DNA of 64,000 nt from contig NC_080561.1 of NCBI RefSeq assembly GCF_030253575.1, positions 4,703,001 to 4,767,000 on the forward strand, in the 5' to 3' direction. The notes below the pieces were generated by a model. The model saw nothing but the letters and a program-made list of their open reading frames with translations. It did not search any database and had not been told where the DNA came from. The translations under genes were made by a program, and so were the position numbers. The stretch comes from Rhododendron vialii. Lineage: Eukaryota > Streptophyta > Magnoliopsida > Ericales > Ericaceae. Positions 25,272 to 36,957 of the stretch are shown piece by piece; within the stretch, counting starts at the first letter, position 1, and every line of letters begins with the position of its first letter.

Positions 25272-26600
25272 GGAATTTTTGGGGTAATTATTTGTTTTGG
25301 CTAAATAACTCATTCTGGCTTATTTTTTTGTGCTTGTTCAAAAGAAATTCGCATTTATTAGTTTAGCGTCAAATTTTTGTGGATTATTTGTTTGTCTCTC
25401 GAATTCGGAAAAGAAAATTTATGGTCTGGAGTTATATTTTTTTGAATAAATAAAGACAAAAATCAGTGCCTGGTTTTTTGGTTTATTAAAAAAATTAAAG
25501 TTTGGATCAATTTCTTTTGTGGAGACGAACAAAATTTTGACACGAAACTGATAAATGCGTAAATGATTGAATAAAAACAAAAAAATAAGCCAAGATACTT
25601 ATTTAACCAAAACACCGGTGATCTTTGGGGCAACACATGATGGTGTCTCAAAGCCTTTCAGCACAACACATTCTTGTGGGGTTGATGCGAACTTCACAGA
25701 AATTTCTGTGGTTAGGTGGACTGCGTAGAAACGTGTGGTAAATTTTCAAATTTTTGGGGAATTGGAAGTTTTGTTATTTGAATTTTGTTTGTTGCAGCTA
25801 TAATGTTGTTGGTTTATAGAGTATATCCATCCCTTGTTGGACAATTTCGTTTGGTGTTGGGATTAGATTAGATTATGGCAATTGGGAATCAAGGTGAATT
25901 AACAATAATTCGAAATTTGTTGATACATTGCAGACCTTATAAATTGGGCACTCCAATTTGCATGACATTTATTTGTTTTCTAAGGGACCCTTCTAAAAAA
26001 TTTCATAAGAAGTCTTCTTGTTCAAATTCCTTGTTGCATCTACGACTAGTTTTATATTTTGAACCAAAATTTGGAGTTGTATTCAATGCGATTTTATGTG
26101 GCTATTGTGACGTTGTCCATTTGTTGAATATTTTCCAGCACTGTGATAATCGAAACTATGTTAGAATTATGCATTACTGCAAGTTGTTTGTGGATAATAA
26201 GGAAATTCAGTTGGAGGACGAAGTGGAATTTGATTATAATTAAGAATTGGAATCATACTATCAGCTCAGATGTTTAGTAGCTTAGTAGCTGTTGCATTTT
26301 TCTCTTGTATCATACTATCAGTAGCTGTTGCATCATATGGGAATGTATTGGTTTTTCCGGGGGACCCTTTTGCCTTCCGAGATATTATATGGTCAGAGAT
26401 CTTCCTCGACAGTTTGGATGAGTATCATTTATGAAAAGAGGGTCGTAATTTTTTATTTATTTTTGGTTGAGAATAAGTCAGTCATATGATTGAAGATTGC
26501 ATTTGGTAGGCTAACATTTTACATTTGCTTGTTTGCATCCATGAGGAATTATGCTAGAGACATGACATTGGGTAAGCTAGCATAACAGAGTCGAAAATTT
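25272..26600 (+). repeat. 3' flank of TIM17 copy C (duplicated segment)
   Basis: Contains the 3' UTR and flank shared with copies A, B and D: GGACAATTTCGTTTGGT, TTGATACATTGCAGACC, TGCAAGTTGTTTGTGG, then CATACTATCAGTAGCTGTTG, GGGAATGTATTGGTTTTTCC and AGAGACATGACATTGGGTA. It defines the length of the ancestral unit, at least about 2 kb from the start codon. Confidence 0.75.
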
Positions 26601-26832
26601 TTCCATTGTTGTTGCATATCATTGCGTAGATTTGGGGTTTCATTATAACCCAGGAGTTGTAAGCATTTGTATTCTCCGCAAAATAATCAACCATGAGCAT
26701 AATAATCAAAGAGCTGTAGGGGTTGAGTTCTTTATATTTTGGTGTTGACTATCTTTGAATAACTTACGCTCCCTATGCTATCCTCTGCATTGATTGCGAT
26801 GTCTACTGCCTCAACTTCTACAGTTAACTTGC

Positions 26833-26863
<31 letters not shown>

Positions 26864-27907
26864 GCTTTATTATTCTTTTCTGTGTCAGTTGATTTTTGAA
26901 GGGATTTGATCTGAATGGTAGTGGTGGTTCATAATCTATTCTGCTTGTTGAGATTAGGAGAGAAAAAGATGTAACTACGATTTGATTTTCACAGCCATAG
27001 CGCCACTCGTGCTTGGAGTGGAAAAAAGTATGATTTGCTTCAGGCAGACGATGAACCGTTATATGGGTATCTTTGTATCTGTATTTGTTTGCACTGAAGA
27101 GCCCTGTTGGAATGCCCTTTGGTACTGCAGAATAAATTCTGCTGTGATTTTCAGAGTGGAATGCAAAAGAACCAATTTCTTTCTTTTCTTTTTTTGGTTT
27201 GGTTTGGTTTTGGTTTGGTTACTCATTTGATTTGTGGGTAGAGATTCAAGTTAGTTTGGTCCAGGGAAATTACAATGTTTTGTGGTGTTGTATAATCTAT
27301 GCTGCTTCCCTCTAAATTCTAAACCCTCGTTAAGCTGCAACGTATATTTGCAAAATCCGGTAATATCATGGAATTTCCTATCAAGTTGCCTGACACTGTT
27401 TCAAACAATGCATATTCACCCCCAATAAAGCGTCCATACTTCCATTGTTTCCTTGGTTGAAGGATTCAAGGATCTAAGTGCTCATGGAATTGAGTTATGG
27501 AGGATGAGTGCGTGCGTATGTTCCTAAGTGAGACTCCATATGGTTGGTGCTTATGAATAGTCAATTTGCCATGAATAAGCATTTGACAAAATCTGTATCT
27601 GCTACTTTTATTCTTTCACTCATCAAGCACAGGTTGATTCATATTTTCTGTACTCATCGTAGATGTAAGGATTTTATGTCTCTCGTCCCTAACCACTCTC
27701 CTCAGCAAGACACCATTTGGCATTCATCATGGTTATAATCGATGCAATTTTTGCAATTAAGATTCTTTTTCTGCCTTCGTTCGACGTTTCTTGGAATGAA
27801 ATTACTTTGTTGCACATACGAACACAAATAAAGACGGGTAGTTTTACACGAAACAGAGTTTATGCATGTAATTTCCATATAGAAAGAATAATGCGTTGTC
27901 TTGTAGG
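26601..27907. other. Intergenic stretch with CT microsatellite
   Basis: A (CT)n run lies at about 26834-26862. No gene recognised; short ORFs look random. Confidence 0.5.
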
Positions 27908-27990
27908 TACGTTTCATTTCAAAGCCAAAATATGCGAGTGCACGACTTATGATTATGAAGTCGTTGACGCTTTGTTATACACCATATAAG
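27908..27990 (+). other. Conserved exon-like block, copy 2
   Basis: Reads HFKAKICECTTYDYEVVDAL and is related to the inverted block at 19240-19335. It is preceded by an AG and ends at a stop (TAA), so it could be a last exon of a small unrecognised gene or a relic of one. Confidence 0.4.
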
Positions 27991-28013
27991 TTACCATAAA
28001 TGTTCAGGTAATA

Positions 28014-28890
28014 AGAGCATCTGCATTAAACTCGCTACTCCCCTCATAGCGGTAGATTGGCGAGAAAAAGTGAACGAAACCCTTTGCATCAGTCTCGCCT
28101 TTGATTGATCAAACTAACATTTGTTGTAGTCACTCTCTTGAAGAAGAGAGGCATTGTTCATAGCTTAACTACAATTTTATTGGTTTTTACACCACATCCA
28201 TTCTAAACAATATATTTCTGTATTATTTATTGTTTTTAAGGTGTAATATTTGGCTCTAAGAGATTAAATATATGCTATTTATTTGGTTTTATGACTCTCT
28301 TAGAGCTCTCATTGAAAGCTCTAGAGCTAAAAATTTATTATGATCCTTTAAGATAAAATGATAAAAAAATAAGATCTTCGCACCAGTTCAAACGAGTTGA
28401 AAATTGGAACACTTAATTTTTTTTAATTTATATTTGTGTCGAGAGCTTTCATAATTAAATATATGCTTTTCATTTGGTATTATGACTCTTAGGGCTCTCG
28501 TTGAAAGTTCTAGAGCCAAATATAAATTATGACCCTTTATGATAAAATGATTAAGAAAATAAGATCTTCACACTTGTTCAAACGGATTGAAAATTGGAGT
28601 ACTTAATTTTTTAACATATAAACAGTCTAAAAAATTTTAATACTTTAATTTTTAATCCATTTGAATATTAATTACTTTTTTAAATATTTTTTAATATATA
28701 AACAGTCTAAAACCAAATAGGTTTTGGTTTGCTAGTTTTTTTTTTTAAATAAAGAAACAATATTTTTAAAGAGATAATTTTAATATAGAGAGTTTGATGT
28801 AGTCAATATTTTAAAAGTGAGTAGTTAAAGTAATAAAGTAATTTTTTAAAGTGTAATTTGATCCAAAATATAAAAAGCTTGATGCGGATA
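28014..28890. mobile_element. Candidate MITE-like element with internal tandem copy
   Basis: Ends GAGCATCTGCATTAAACT (left) and, reverse-complemented, GAGTATCCGCATCAAGCT (right) agree at 14 of 18 bases. The interior is AT-rich, and about 180 bp is present twice in tandem (from about 28261 and from about 28448; words TAAATATATGCT and AAAATAAGATCTTC). No clear target duplication. Confidence 0.45.
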
Positions 28891-29063
28891 CTCCAGCATC
28901 ACGTCAGAAGTGAAATCCAATACATTCATTTGCCGATTCTTTTATCAGTTGGAAAGCCTCGTACGTTTAGACCCTTTCAACCACACATAATCAACATTCC
29001 ATGTCCTCGCAAATTAGGATTCTAAATTGGATCCGGGGCCATTATCCATATCTGAATCCGATC

Positions 29064-29375
29064 CGGGGAGAGTACTGACGGGAAACGCTCGGCCCGCTCG
29101 GAGTCTTGCACGGATGATTAAAACTGTTCAATAATTTAAAAAATATGAGCTCAATCTCATATATATAGATACCCGATCCAATCTTCTAGTTTTTCATTTA
29201 AATTCCAGGATTTAAAATCCAAATTGAATATTGAATCGAGTATCTACATATATTATACTCCATTGAGTTGATTTCTTGAGGGCCTATTCGGAGTTTTTTT
29301 TTTTAAATTATTAAACGATTTGGATCATTCGTACTGGACCCAAAATGGGCCCCGCGTTCCGGTAGTATACTCCCC
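29064..29375. mobile_element. MITE upstream of the RING gene
   Basis: Left end GGGGAGAGTACTGACGGGAA; right end, reverse-complemented, GGGGAGTATACTACCGGAAC. The arms continue through CGGATGATT/CGAATGATC and AATAATTTAAAAAA. About 312 bp, ending about 110 bp before the RING-H2 start codon. Confidence 0.65.
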
Positions 29376-29485
29376 GTCGGTTCCCTTCAGAGTTTTCGCT
29401 TAATAAATACTCCTACAAATCCTAGGTTACTCTTTCACACTGTCTGGGACTCTGGTTTGCAATCTATCGGTGAGGCGATTTAGGA

Positions 29486-30405
29486 ATGGGTTACTGCAAG
29501 CAATTCGATGAACTGTTCGAAGCCGATTCCGGTATCAATTTTCAATACCCATCTTCTTCTTCTTGTTCTTCCCTTGTTTTGTTTGCACACAGTACTGTTT
29601 TATCTCAATTTCAATTCAAAGATTCAAACTTTTTTTCTTTTGTTTTGTTTTTTTCTTTCTACTGGGTGTGTTCTTCTTCATGTACTAATCATGATTCATT
29701 CATTCAGATCATGCTGCTGCTGTGGCGGCGGTGGCTGCCGGGAGGTATACTTTTATGTGTAGGCAGGATGATAATGCTCCCCTTCCCCCTGTACCCGATT
29801 GGTATGATCTCTTTCATGTCAATGTATTGGCCTATTATAAAAACCTTGAGAACGATGTCCTGGTGCTGCGATCAGACGATAGTTTTCATATGCCTCGCGA
29901 ATTTTTTCTGGAGAGAAGGGAATTGCTGGAGATTGTCTTTGTTTCCACCCTGTATTACGTTGATATACCGCGGGCTGTCGTGGAATCAATATTTGATGAG
30001 GTGATCAGATTGGCCTGTTCGATGGTGCTCAATGATGGTAACAATGTGGTGCACCGTCAGGTACTACCTATGACCGTGGAGATCGTAATCAGTGAGAACG
30101 AGGAGGAGATGAGTGCCAGGACTTTGCGCGATTCCAGAGTGGATGAGGCCTTTCCCTTTCCCTTGCTCCCTGAGATGCACCACGAGGCTGTCGGTGAGTG
30201 GGCTATTTCTCAAGTCACAGGAGGACTAGAGAAAGTGGCTCTTGAGTCCTGTTCGGTTAAACCACGATGTGCGATTTGCTTGGACACTATTTTGGTGGGG
30301 AATCGCATGCCGTGCTCTCATATCTATCATGGATACTGTATTTACCGATGGCTGAGGAAGAGCAACTCATGTCCCCTATGTCACTTTGCCATGCTGCGCA
30401 ACTGA
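29486..30405 (+). CDS. RING-H2 zinc-finger protein, probable E3 ubiquitin ligase (two exons)
   Basis: Exon 1, 29486-29531, ends TCC G before GTATCAAT. The intron ends TTCATTCAG at 29707, and exon 2, 29708-30405, runs to TGA, giving 247 residues. The joined start is MGYCKQFDELFEADSD, then an alanine-rich stretch. The C-terminal RING-H2 has Cys203 and Cys206 (CAIC), Cys218-x-His220, His223, Cys226, Cys237 and Cys240 (CPLC). Such proteins bring a ubiquitin-loaded E2 to a substrate. The central region (about 30-190) has no domain I know; it is acidic and without membrane segments. An unspliced start inside the intron is possible but gives a poor N terminus. No lesion seen. Confidence 0.85.
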
Positions 30406-30412
30406 TCGACTT

Positions 30413-30440
30413 AGATAGATAGATAGATAGATAGATAGAC
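30413..30440. repeat. (GATA)n microsatellite
   Basis: About seven repeats of TAGA directly after the RING gene stop codon, in its 3' UTR. Confidence 0.9.
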
Positions 30441-30727
30441 GGATATGTTTTGGTTGTTAAACATTATTATGGCCATTGAATTATTCCTGCTAGTATTTTT
30501 TTTGTTGTTGCTAATATTGTATACATCAGTAGGGTGTTAGCATGTTAGTTCACAGAGAGTTTACAGACTAACAGACTGTCCATAACCTTGAAACCCTACT
30601 CCGCTCCTCGCGGGCCTCGAACTCCCGCCTTCACTGAGGAAGGAGATGAACTTTCCACCTATGCTTGTGTGGAACTTCACAGTCTGTAGTTTATGGCCCT
30701 TAATTTATGAAATTAAACCTCTTATTA

Positions 30728-30781
30728 GAGGTGTTGGAGAGTTTCGATTCGCCAGTGCCGCCAACATTCGAGTTCAAGTGA
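30728..30781 (+). pseudogene. TIM17: TIM17 copy D, C-terminal stub
   Basis: Only the last 17 codons and the stop remain: VLESFDSPVPPTFEFK-like coding nucleotides, nearly the same as in copy C, starting abruptly at GAGGTGTTGGAGAG. The whole 3' flank follows, so the duplication or a deletion removed the 5' part. Confidence 0.85.
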
Positions 30782-31928
30782 GGAATTTTTGGAGTAATTA
30801 TTTGTTTTGGCTAAATAACTCATTTGGTAATTTTTTTTATTCAAATTTTTTTTGGATGTGGTAGTTCTTGTTAAATTTTTGTGGATTCGTGGTTTGTCTC
30901 AATAAGAGGATTCGGACAAGAAAAATTATGGTCCAAGGTTAAAAAAATTTCGAATAAAGATCGCATGTGTTAGTTCGTGTTAAATTTTTGTGGATAACAG
31001 GTTTGTCTCGACAAGAGATTCGGACAAGAAAAATTATGGTCCAAAGTTAAATTTTTTTGAATAAAGATAAAAATCAGCTCCCAATTTTTCGGCTTTATTA
31101 AAATAATTAAATTTTGTTTTACAATTTTTTACTTTTCCGATTCCTCTCGTGGAGACAAACCAATATTCCACAAAAATTTAATGTGAAATTAATAAATACG
31201 AATGTTTTTTAATAAAGACAAAAAAAAGAGAAGCCAATTTACTTATTTAGTCAAAACATCGGTGGTCTTTGGTGAACACATGACGGATCCCCAACACCTT
31301 TCAACACCACATTCTCTTGGGGTTGTTATGAGCTTCACAAAATGTGCGGTTAGGTGGACTGTGTGGTGTGGGGTGGTGTTAAAACTTAAAAGGGAGTGGG
31401 CTTCCAATAAATTTTCAAATTTTATTTTTGGGGAATTGGAAGTTTTCGTATTTGAATTCGATTTGTTGGAGCTATCATGTGCCCAAAAATATTTGTTGCT
31501 GGTTAATATATCCATCCCTTGGTCGGACAATTTTGTTTGGTTAATAATTCGAAATTTTTTGATACATAGCAGACCTTATAAGTTGGGCACCCCAATTTGC
31601 ATGAGATTTATTTGTTTTCTAAGGGGCCATTCTAAAAAATTTCGTAGGCAGTTTTCTTGTTCAAATTTCTTGTTGCAGCTCTATGACTAATTTTATACTT
31701 TGAACCAAAATTTGGAGTTGTATCAATGCGATATTATGTGGCTATGGTGACTTTGTCCATTTGTTGAACATTTTTCGGTACTACGATAATTGATACTATG
31801 GTAGAATATTTATGCATTACTGCAAGTTGTTTGTGGATAATAAGGAAATTCAGTTGGAGGACGAAGTGAAGTTGGAGTTTGATTATTTAAGAATTCGATT
31901 CATACTATCAGTATATATAGATGTTTAC
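30782..31928 (+). repeat. 3' flank of TIM17 copy D, first part
   Basis: Matches 25272-26260 of copy C (GGAATTTTTGGAGTAATTAT; GAATTGGAAGTTTTCG; ACTGCAAGTTGTTTGTGG; AGTTGGAGGACGAAGTG). It contains an extra tandem repeat of about 110 bp at about 30865-31050 (AATTATGGTCCAAGGTTAAA / AATTATGGTCCAAAGTTAAA). Confidence 0.75.
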
Positions 31929-33848
31929 GACTCAAAAAACTGGCAGACAAACCAACCACATGCCTAAATCCCCATCCAAAATATGGCTTCCATGCATAGG
32001 CCAATTGTTGAAATGGTACATACTAAAACCATGAAGTAAATATTGAGACCAGACTAGAATGCCAAGTATGAAATACTTTGATGACTAACCAATAAGCGTT
32101 GTGTGATAGCTGGGTGGACATACAAACAAAGGAATGTTGCATGCAACAACAAATTAAGAAAGCAAATGGACATTGACATAGGAGACCCCAAACCAGTACA
32201 ATGAATCATACCTTAAATCATACATAAATGTGTATGTGCACAAACTTGGATCCAGATGTGACTGGAATCAACCGATGTATGTGAGCTCTACAGCTATCGT
32301 GTGGGACTTAGTACATCGACTGATTCTGGGCTCATATCTATGTTCAAAGCTACGTACATCCATTTGCGTAAGTAGCATTCTCTTAAACTAGCAAAAATGC
32401 AAGGAACTTACATCTCAATGGGCTTGTTTAGGGATATGGTAACCATTAGAAATTCAGTGTTTGGTGCCGCAAGATAAGATGTGATAACATATTAAGGAGC
32501 GCCCATATTTCACTGCTTTATGAGATGTTGATTACCAGGGGAATGTCATATCCCTCCCACCAAGATAGCACTGAGGTGATGATTTTGCCTTTTGGTCTAT
32601 GTAAAACTCATGCAAAGAGGTGACGATTTTGCCTTTTAATCTATATAAAACTTGTGGTTGCACGAGAACAAAATTAAAAAATACATGTTACAATCCCAAC
32701 CAAAACAAAAATGGGAACTTTTTTTCTTCCACCATTCATATGCTAAGCTATATTTCATGGATTCCTGATGCCCATGCATATCCTATGAATCTTATATCCC
32801 TTGTGTTTATAACTTGGTATCCGACCCACTACACTGATTAATCCAGGGGTCCGACTAACTCAGTCCACACAGTTAGAAAGGGAAAAGAAATAAGTTCTAA
32901 GTGTGTGTGCCATTGGACCAAAACTTAAGGAAAGAAAACATATATAGTAAGGCTAACAGTTTGATTTGAAATGCTATTGAAACTTTCCCAAATACTCCAT
33001 ATAGACAAAAAGCTCTAAGGGGAAAGTTCAGTTTCGAAACAAAAAGCCACCAAACCTAAATTCCATTCAGGAAGCAAAATGTAAAAGGAGCTTTTCCAAT
33101 GTCACAGTTGAGTTGCACAAATGTCACTTTTGGAACTTTGGATAACAAGAAGGGGGATGGTTTGACAATTGAAAGTGATGGTATTTTTTTTTTTTTTTTT
33201 TTGCTGAGCAAAAGTGATGGTATCGTTCCCAGCAATTCAAACGCCCAAACTAGCAATGAGCAGCAACACAAGGCAGCAGGGTGCATAACATTCAACAATT
33301 GGCTACTTGTATCCTGTAACCAAAAATATAAATTTCCAAACAGTAAAGTTACCAAAATAGTTTGTAAACAATAAACAGTAAACAGTAAACAGAACATACC
33401 TAAGCAGAAGCTACTCCCTTGTTGAGTTTATTGATAAGATTTGTGGACCACTTGAGGGAAGTGCATCAATTTGTCCCAGGGTTTGTAGCAGTTGTAGCAA
33501 TGGTTTCACCCCTGCTAGCCTAGCCTCTTTAAGCAATCTCCAGCCTAGGGGAAAAAAGAACATAAATAATAGAGCAGTTGATGCTACTTTTTTTTTTTTC
33601 TGTCACAAATTGGCTTATTACTTCTTAGTAAACTATAAAAACGTACCTTCTCGAGAGAAGGGAGGACCTTATCACTCGAGAGAGACGAATCTTCACCAAC
33701 GAAGGCAATGGGAAACAGACCTGACGCCCAATAAAGCCTATTCTGTTCTCAATGTAGGCGAGGGTGCGGCACCAACCGTGCATTGGCCATTGAACGAAAA
33801 TCTACCACCTGGGACCAGCTGGGACAGGATTTCGAACAGCATCCCTTC
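31929..33848. other. About 1.9-kb insertion within the copy D flank
   Basis: Sequence with no counterpart in copy C separates the two matching parts of the D flank. I see no transposon ends. On the minus strand, 33553-33410 could be a last exon (WRLLKEARLAGVKPLLQLLQ and onward, then a stop) after a CCCTAG acceptor. Another exon-like piece with a donor lies at about 33645-33780. Gene not recognised. Confidence 0.35.
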
Positions 33849-34075
33849 ATTGTTGTTGCATTTTCTCTTCCTAATGAGATTATGTCTTATATCATACTAT
33901 CAGTAGTTGTTGCATTATATGGGAATGTATTGGTTTTTCCGGGGACCCTTTTGTCTCATGAGATATATTACATGATCGAAGTCCATCCTTGACGGTTTGG
34001 ATGAGTGTCATTTATAAAAAGAGGGCCGTATATTTTTTTTGTTTGAAAATAAGTCAGTCAAAAGTTCAACCTCTA
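33849..34075 (+). repeat. 3' flank of TIM17 copy D, second part
   Basis: Resumes homology to copy C 26290-26490 (CATACTATCAGTAGTTGTTG; GGGAATGTATTGGTTTTTCC; GGTTTGGATGAGTGTCATTT). Confidence 0.75.
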
Positions 34076-34439
34076 GCAAATTTCCGGACTCTTCCAAAAT
34101 ATTTTGGAGTATAGTAGAATATATACTAGGACCTTTTGGGCTTCTCTTGAAGCTTCAAGAAGCATTGAGTCATGTGTTTAAGTAAAAAGTTTATGCACTG
34201 GATTACGCACATAAGGCAAAATATATTAGAAACAAGCCAGACGTTGATCTTTTCATATTATTTTTCCTATATTTCGAGCTTTCTTCACTGTTCACTCGAA
34301 CATAATGCGATTTTCTTTGTTAAGGTCAGTTACTGGCAGACATCTTTTTTCGCTGCCAATAATATAATTTAATTGATGAGCTGTAGAAGGGAATGAGCAA
34401 AGTACCATCAAATCATTTCTCTCAACATAATTTTAGGGT

Positions 34440-34812
34440 ATGTTGCCCTGTGCCGACTCATATATTTTGGAGGTCTGAAACGAATTTTCTATATTGAGCC
34501 TATTACATATTCATGAAATTCTTTAAAAATGATAAAAGTACAAAAAATAACAAAAAAAATCAAACTAAAAGGATACAATTATGACTATAAATTTAAAAAG
34601 ATATGATTGAAATTATGGAGATGCATATGCATGGGAGTCAAACCACACACTATCAATAGCATGACACTGAACTAAGTATCTGGTTTGTGTTTTTATTTGG
34701 AAACATTCTAATATTAATATGTAAGTTACATTAAAGTGGGGCCTTAATTTTGAACCAAAATTCGGGGGCCGGAAGCGGTTGCTTCTCGCATATCCTATAA
34801 GCCGGCCCTGAT
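34440..34812. mobile_element. Dispersed non-autonomous element (hAT-like cues)
   Basis: The right end reads, on the minus strand, CAGGGCCGGCTTATAGG, a terminus type I associate with plant hAT elements. The left end begins near GCCCTGTGCCGACTC. The same inner words occur near 5450-5760. No coding capacity. Confidence 0.4.
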
Positions 34813-35055
34813 GTTGCCTCATTTAAACATTTTTTCAGATTAACGGTCAAATTCTACATTGTAGTTGTGAAGAGATCTGTGGAGAGGATTTTCACAAACG
34901 AATGACTCGTTTTGGAAATCCTCTCCCAATTTTGGGGTATGTTGCCTCATGTAAACATTTTTGTAGATTAACGGTCAATTCTATAATTTAGCCGTGAAGA
35001 GATCTTTGGAGAGGATTTTCACAAACGAAGGAATGGTATATGAAATCCTCTCCCG
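34813..35055. repeat. Two-copy direct repeat, period about 126 bp
   Basis: TGTTGCCTCATTTAAACATT at 34813 and TGTTGCCTCATGTAAACATT at 34939. Both continue with AGATTAACGGTCAA and GGAGAGGATTTTCACAAACG. Confidence 0.8.
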
Positions 35056-35153
35056 CTTGGATGATTATAGGTCCAAGGCCTCGAGGCGAGCAATGTGCTG
35101 GGAATAGTGTAGAACGCTCGCGTACATGGAGGAAAAGAGTGGAGTCATTGGCA

Positions 35154-35400
35154 GGGGCGAATCTACCATGAGCATAAATCCACCCGCAATTTTTGGATTT
35201 TTTTTTTTGTTGAAAAACTAGTGTAAGTAATTTATACTTAAACTACACAAAATATAGCAGAGATTGTAGCTTGTAGCAGTGGTAAGTGCTTAGTCCTCCA
35301 TGGAGGAGGGTCGTGTTCGAGTCCTGGCCCAATAAGTACTTATACTTAGTAGTAGAATCAGAAAACCAAAAGTACCTTTTTGTATGCATTACACGAAATG
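35154..35400 (+). mobile_element. SINE candidate (tRNA-like A and B boxes)
   Basis: TAGCAGTGGTAAGTGC at about 35274 resembles a pol III A box, and GTTCGAGTCC at about 35315 is a perfect B box about 35-40 bp on. The stretch opens GGGGCGAATCTACC. Poly(A) tail and TSD not clear. Confidence 0.4.
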
Positions 35401-36750
35401 AAATATATAATGAAATACAATTACACTAACACTAATATTCCATTAACTTTATTCACTATCCATCGTTTAAATATTTTTACTAAGGTTGTGCTTCAAAAGT
35501 GACCCATCTACTGCTGGTCACCCTCCACCTTAATCAATGAAGATCCGGGAATGGTGCAGAACGTCACTTCTTCCGGGAGAAAAGTATGTTGCTAGAAACC
35601 AGCCTAGCTACATCCATCCAACATGTATATATCCTCCATAACAAATCAATCTCTCTAACCCATAACGCAGTAGATACAAAATCTAATACTAATAGGTGGC
35701 ACAGAGTACTAACATATCTCAATGTGAAGAGAAAATGGAGGACCTCTTCCCTCTGACAAGATGCTCGAATGGTACTTACAGAGAAAAAGAAAATTACAAC
35801 CACCTCCACTTGTTACATTTTCAACATAGTTTTCTCCCCGCCCATGGTTTAGACAGTGTTGCAGCTTATCGATCCCTTTCCTGTTTGTTCGAATATACAT
35901 TTAGAGAAGTCGATCGTGAATGGAAAATTGTGCAATGGCTAGGTACAGAGTTGTCGATCTCTCGGCTCGAAGTTAGCATCATGGAAATTAATAAAACTCG
36001 AATTACCTGCACCTTCTGGAGATCGAGGAAGTGAACTGTACCTGATGCATATTGGCCTTCTATTATGGTTGATCTGGAATATTGTTTAAGGTCATGTGAC
36101 TTAATTGGAGTACTCCCTCGTTGATTTGTTTGGGCATTTTCTCCTGGAAACGAAAGATGCCAACATGTCTTCTAGCTATTACCCACATGCTGTTGCACAT
36201 GGCAAGGTTATAGATGCACATGTAGACGTATTTGTCATATCAAAAGGCTTGTGCACCTAAATTGACTGTGCATACCAATTTTTCAGGGGCTGGCTCATTT
36301 TTATTAAAATATTATTTGTGAATTTTTTGTAAAAATTCAGCCCTATAGATGTCGATAAAAACTTTTTTAGATTAATTCACAAGGCAAAACAATCAAATTC
36401 GCCGTGCAATTTTTGAAAAAGCCTTTACCCAGATTTAATGGAGCTGAATTTTTAGAAGAGCAATAAAAAAATGTTTTGGTAATTGTACATGTACTATTAT
36501 GTCCAAAAGTTTATGTATGTGTGTTATTGTCCAAGAAAGGTCAATGATTTGTCAAATCTTCAAGATCAATAATTCTATAACCACACCCATTTTACACATT
36601 TAAATACATACCCATACACATAAGTGTGTGGGCTCCACACACTCTAGTGTGTGGGCTCGGAGTCTACACACTTGTGTGTGTGGGTGTGTATTTGGGTGTG
36701 TGTGTGAGTGTGATTGTAGAAGGTCTCCTTAAAGATTGCTTTTCAAGTAA
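35401..36750. other. Gene-poor stretch
   Basis: No recognised gene. Short ORFs at 35564-36034 on either strand show no family motif. GT/CA-rich simple sequence at about 36595-36715. Confidence 0.45.
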
Positions 36751-36755
36751 TCATG

Positions 36756-36957
36756 TGCTTTGTTTGGTTTGTGATTTGAGTGGTATTTTTGAAAAATGAG
36801 TGGAGAGAGAAATGAGAGTAATGATTGAAGAGAGGTAAAAAGTAGAGAGAAATAGAGTGAGAAAAGAAAGTAATGATTGAAAAGTTAGAGAGAGAAATAA
36901 GAGTAATGATTCAGTTGAAAAATATTTTTTGAATAGTGTTGTGAAGTGAACAAGGCA
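36756..36957 (-). mobile_element. MITE family II, copy 1
   Basis: Ends TGCTTTGTTTGGTTTGTG and, reverse-complemented, GCCTTGTTCACTTCAC. The interior carries the repeated word GAGTAATGATTG with GAGA-rich sequence. Same family as 40771-40984, in opposite orientation. Confidence 0.6.

Noticed and set aside
35564-36034. Overlapping frames of 80-112 codons on both strands
   Set aside because: No family motif, no splice-supported continuation; likely chance.
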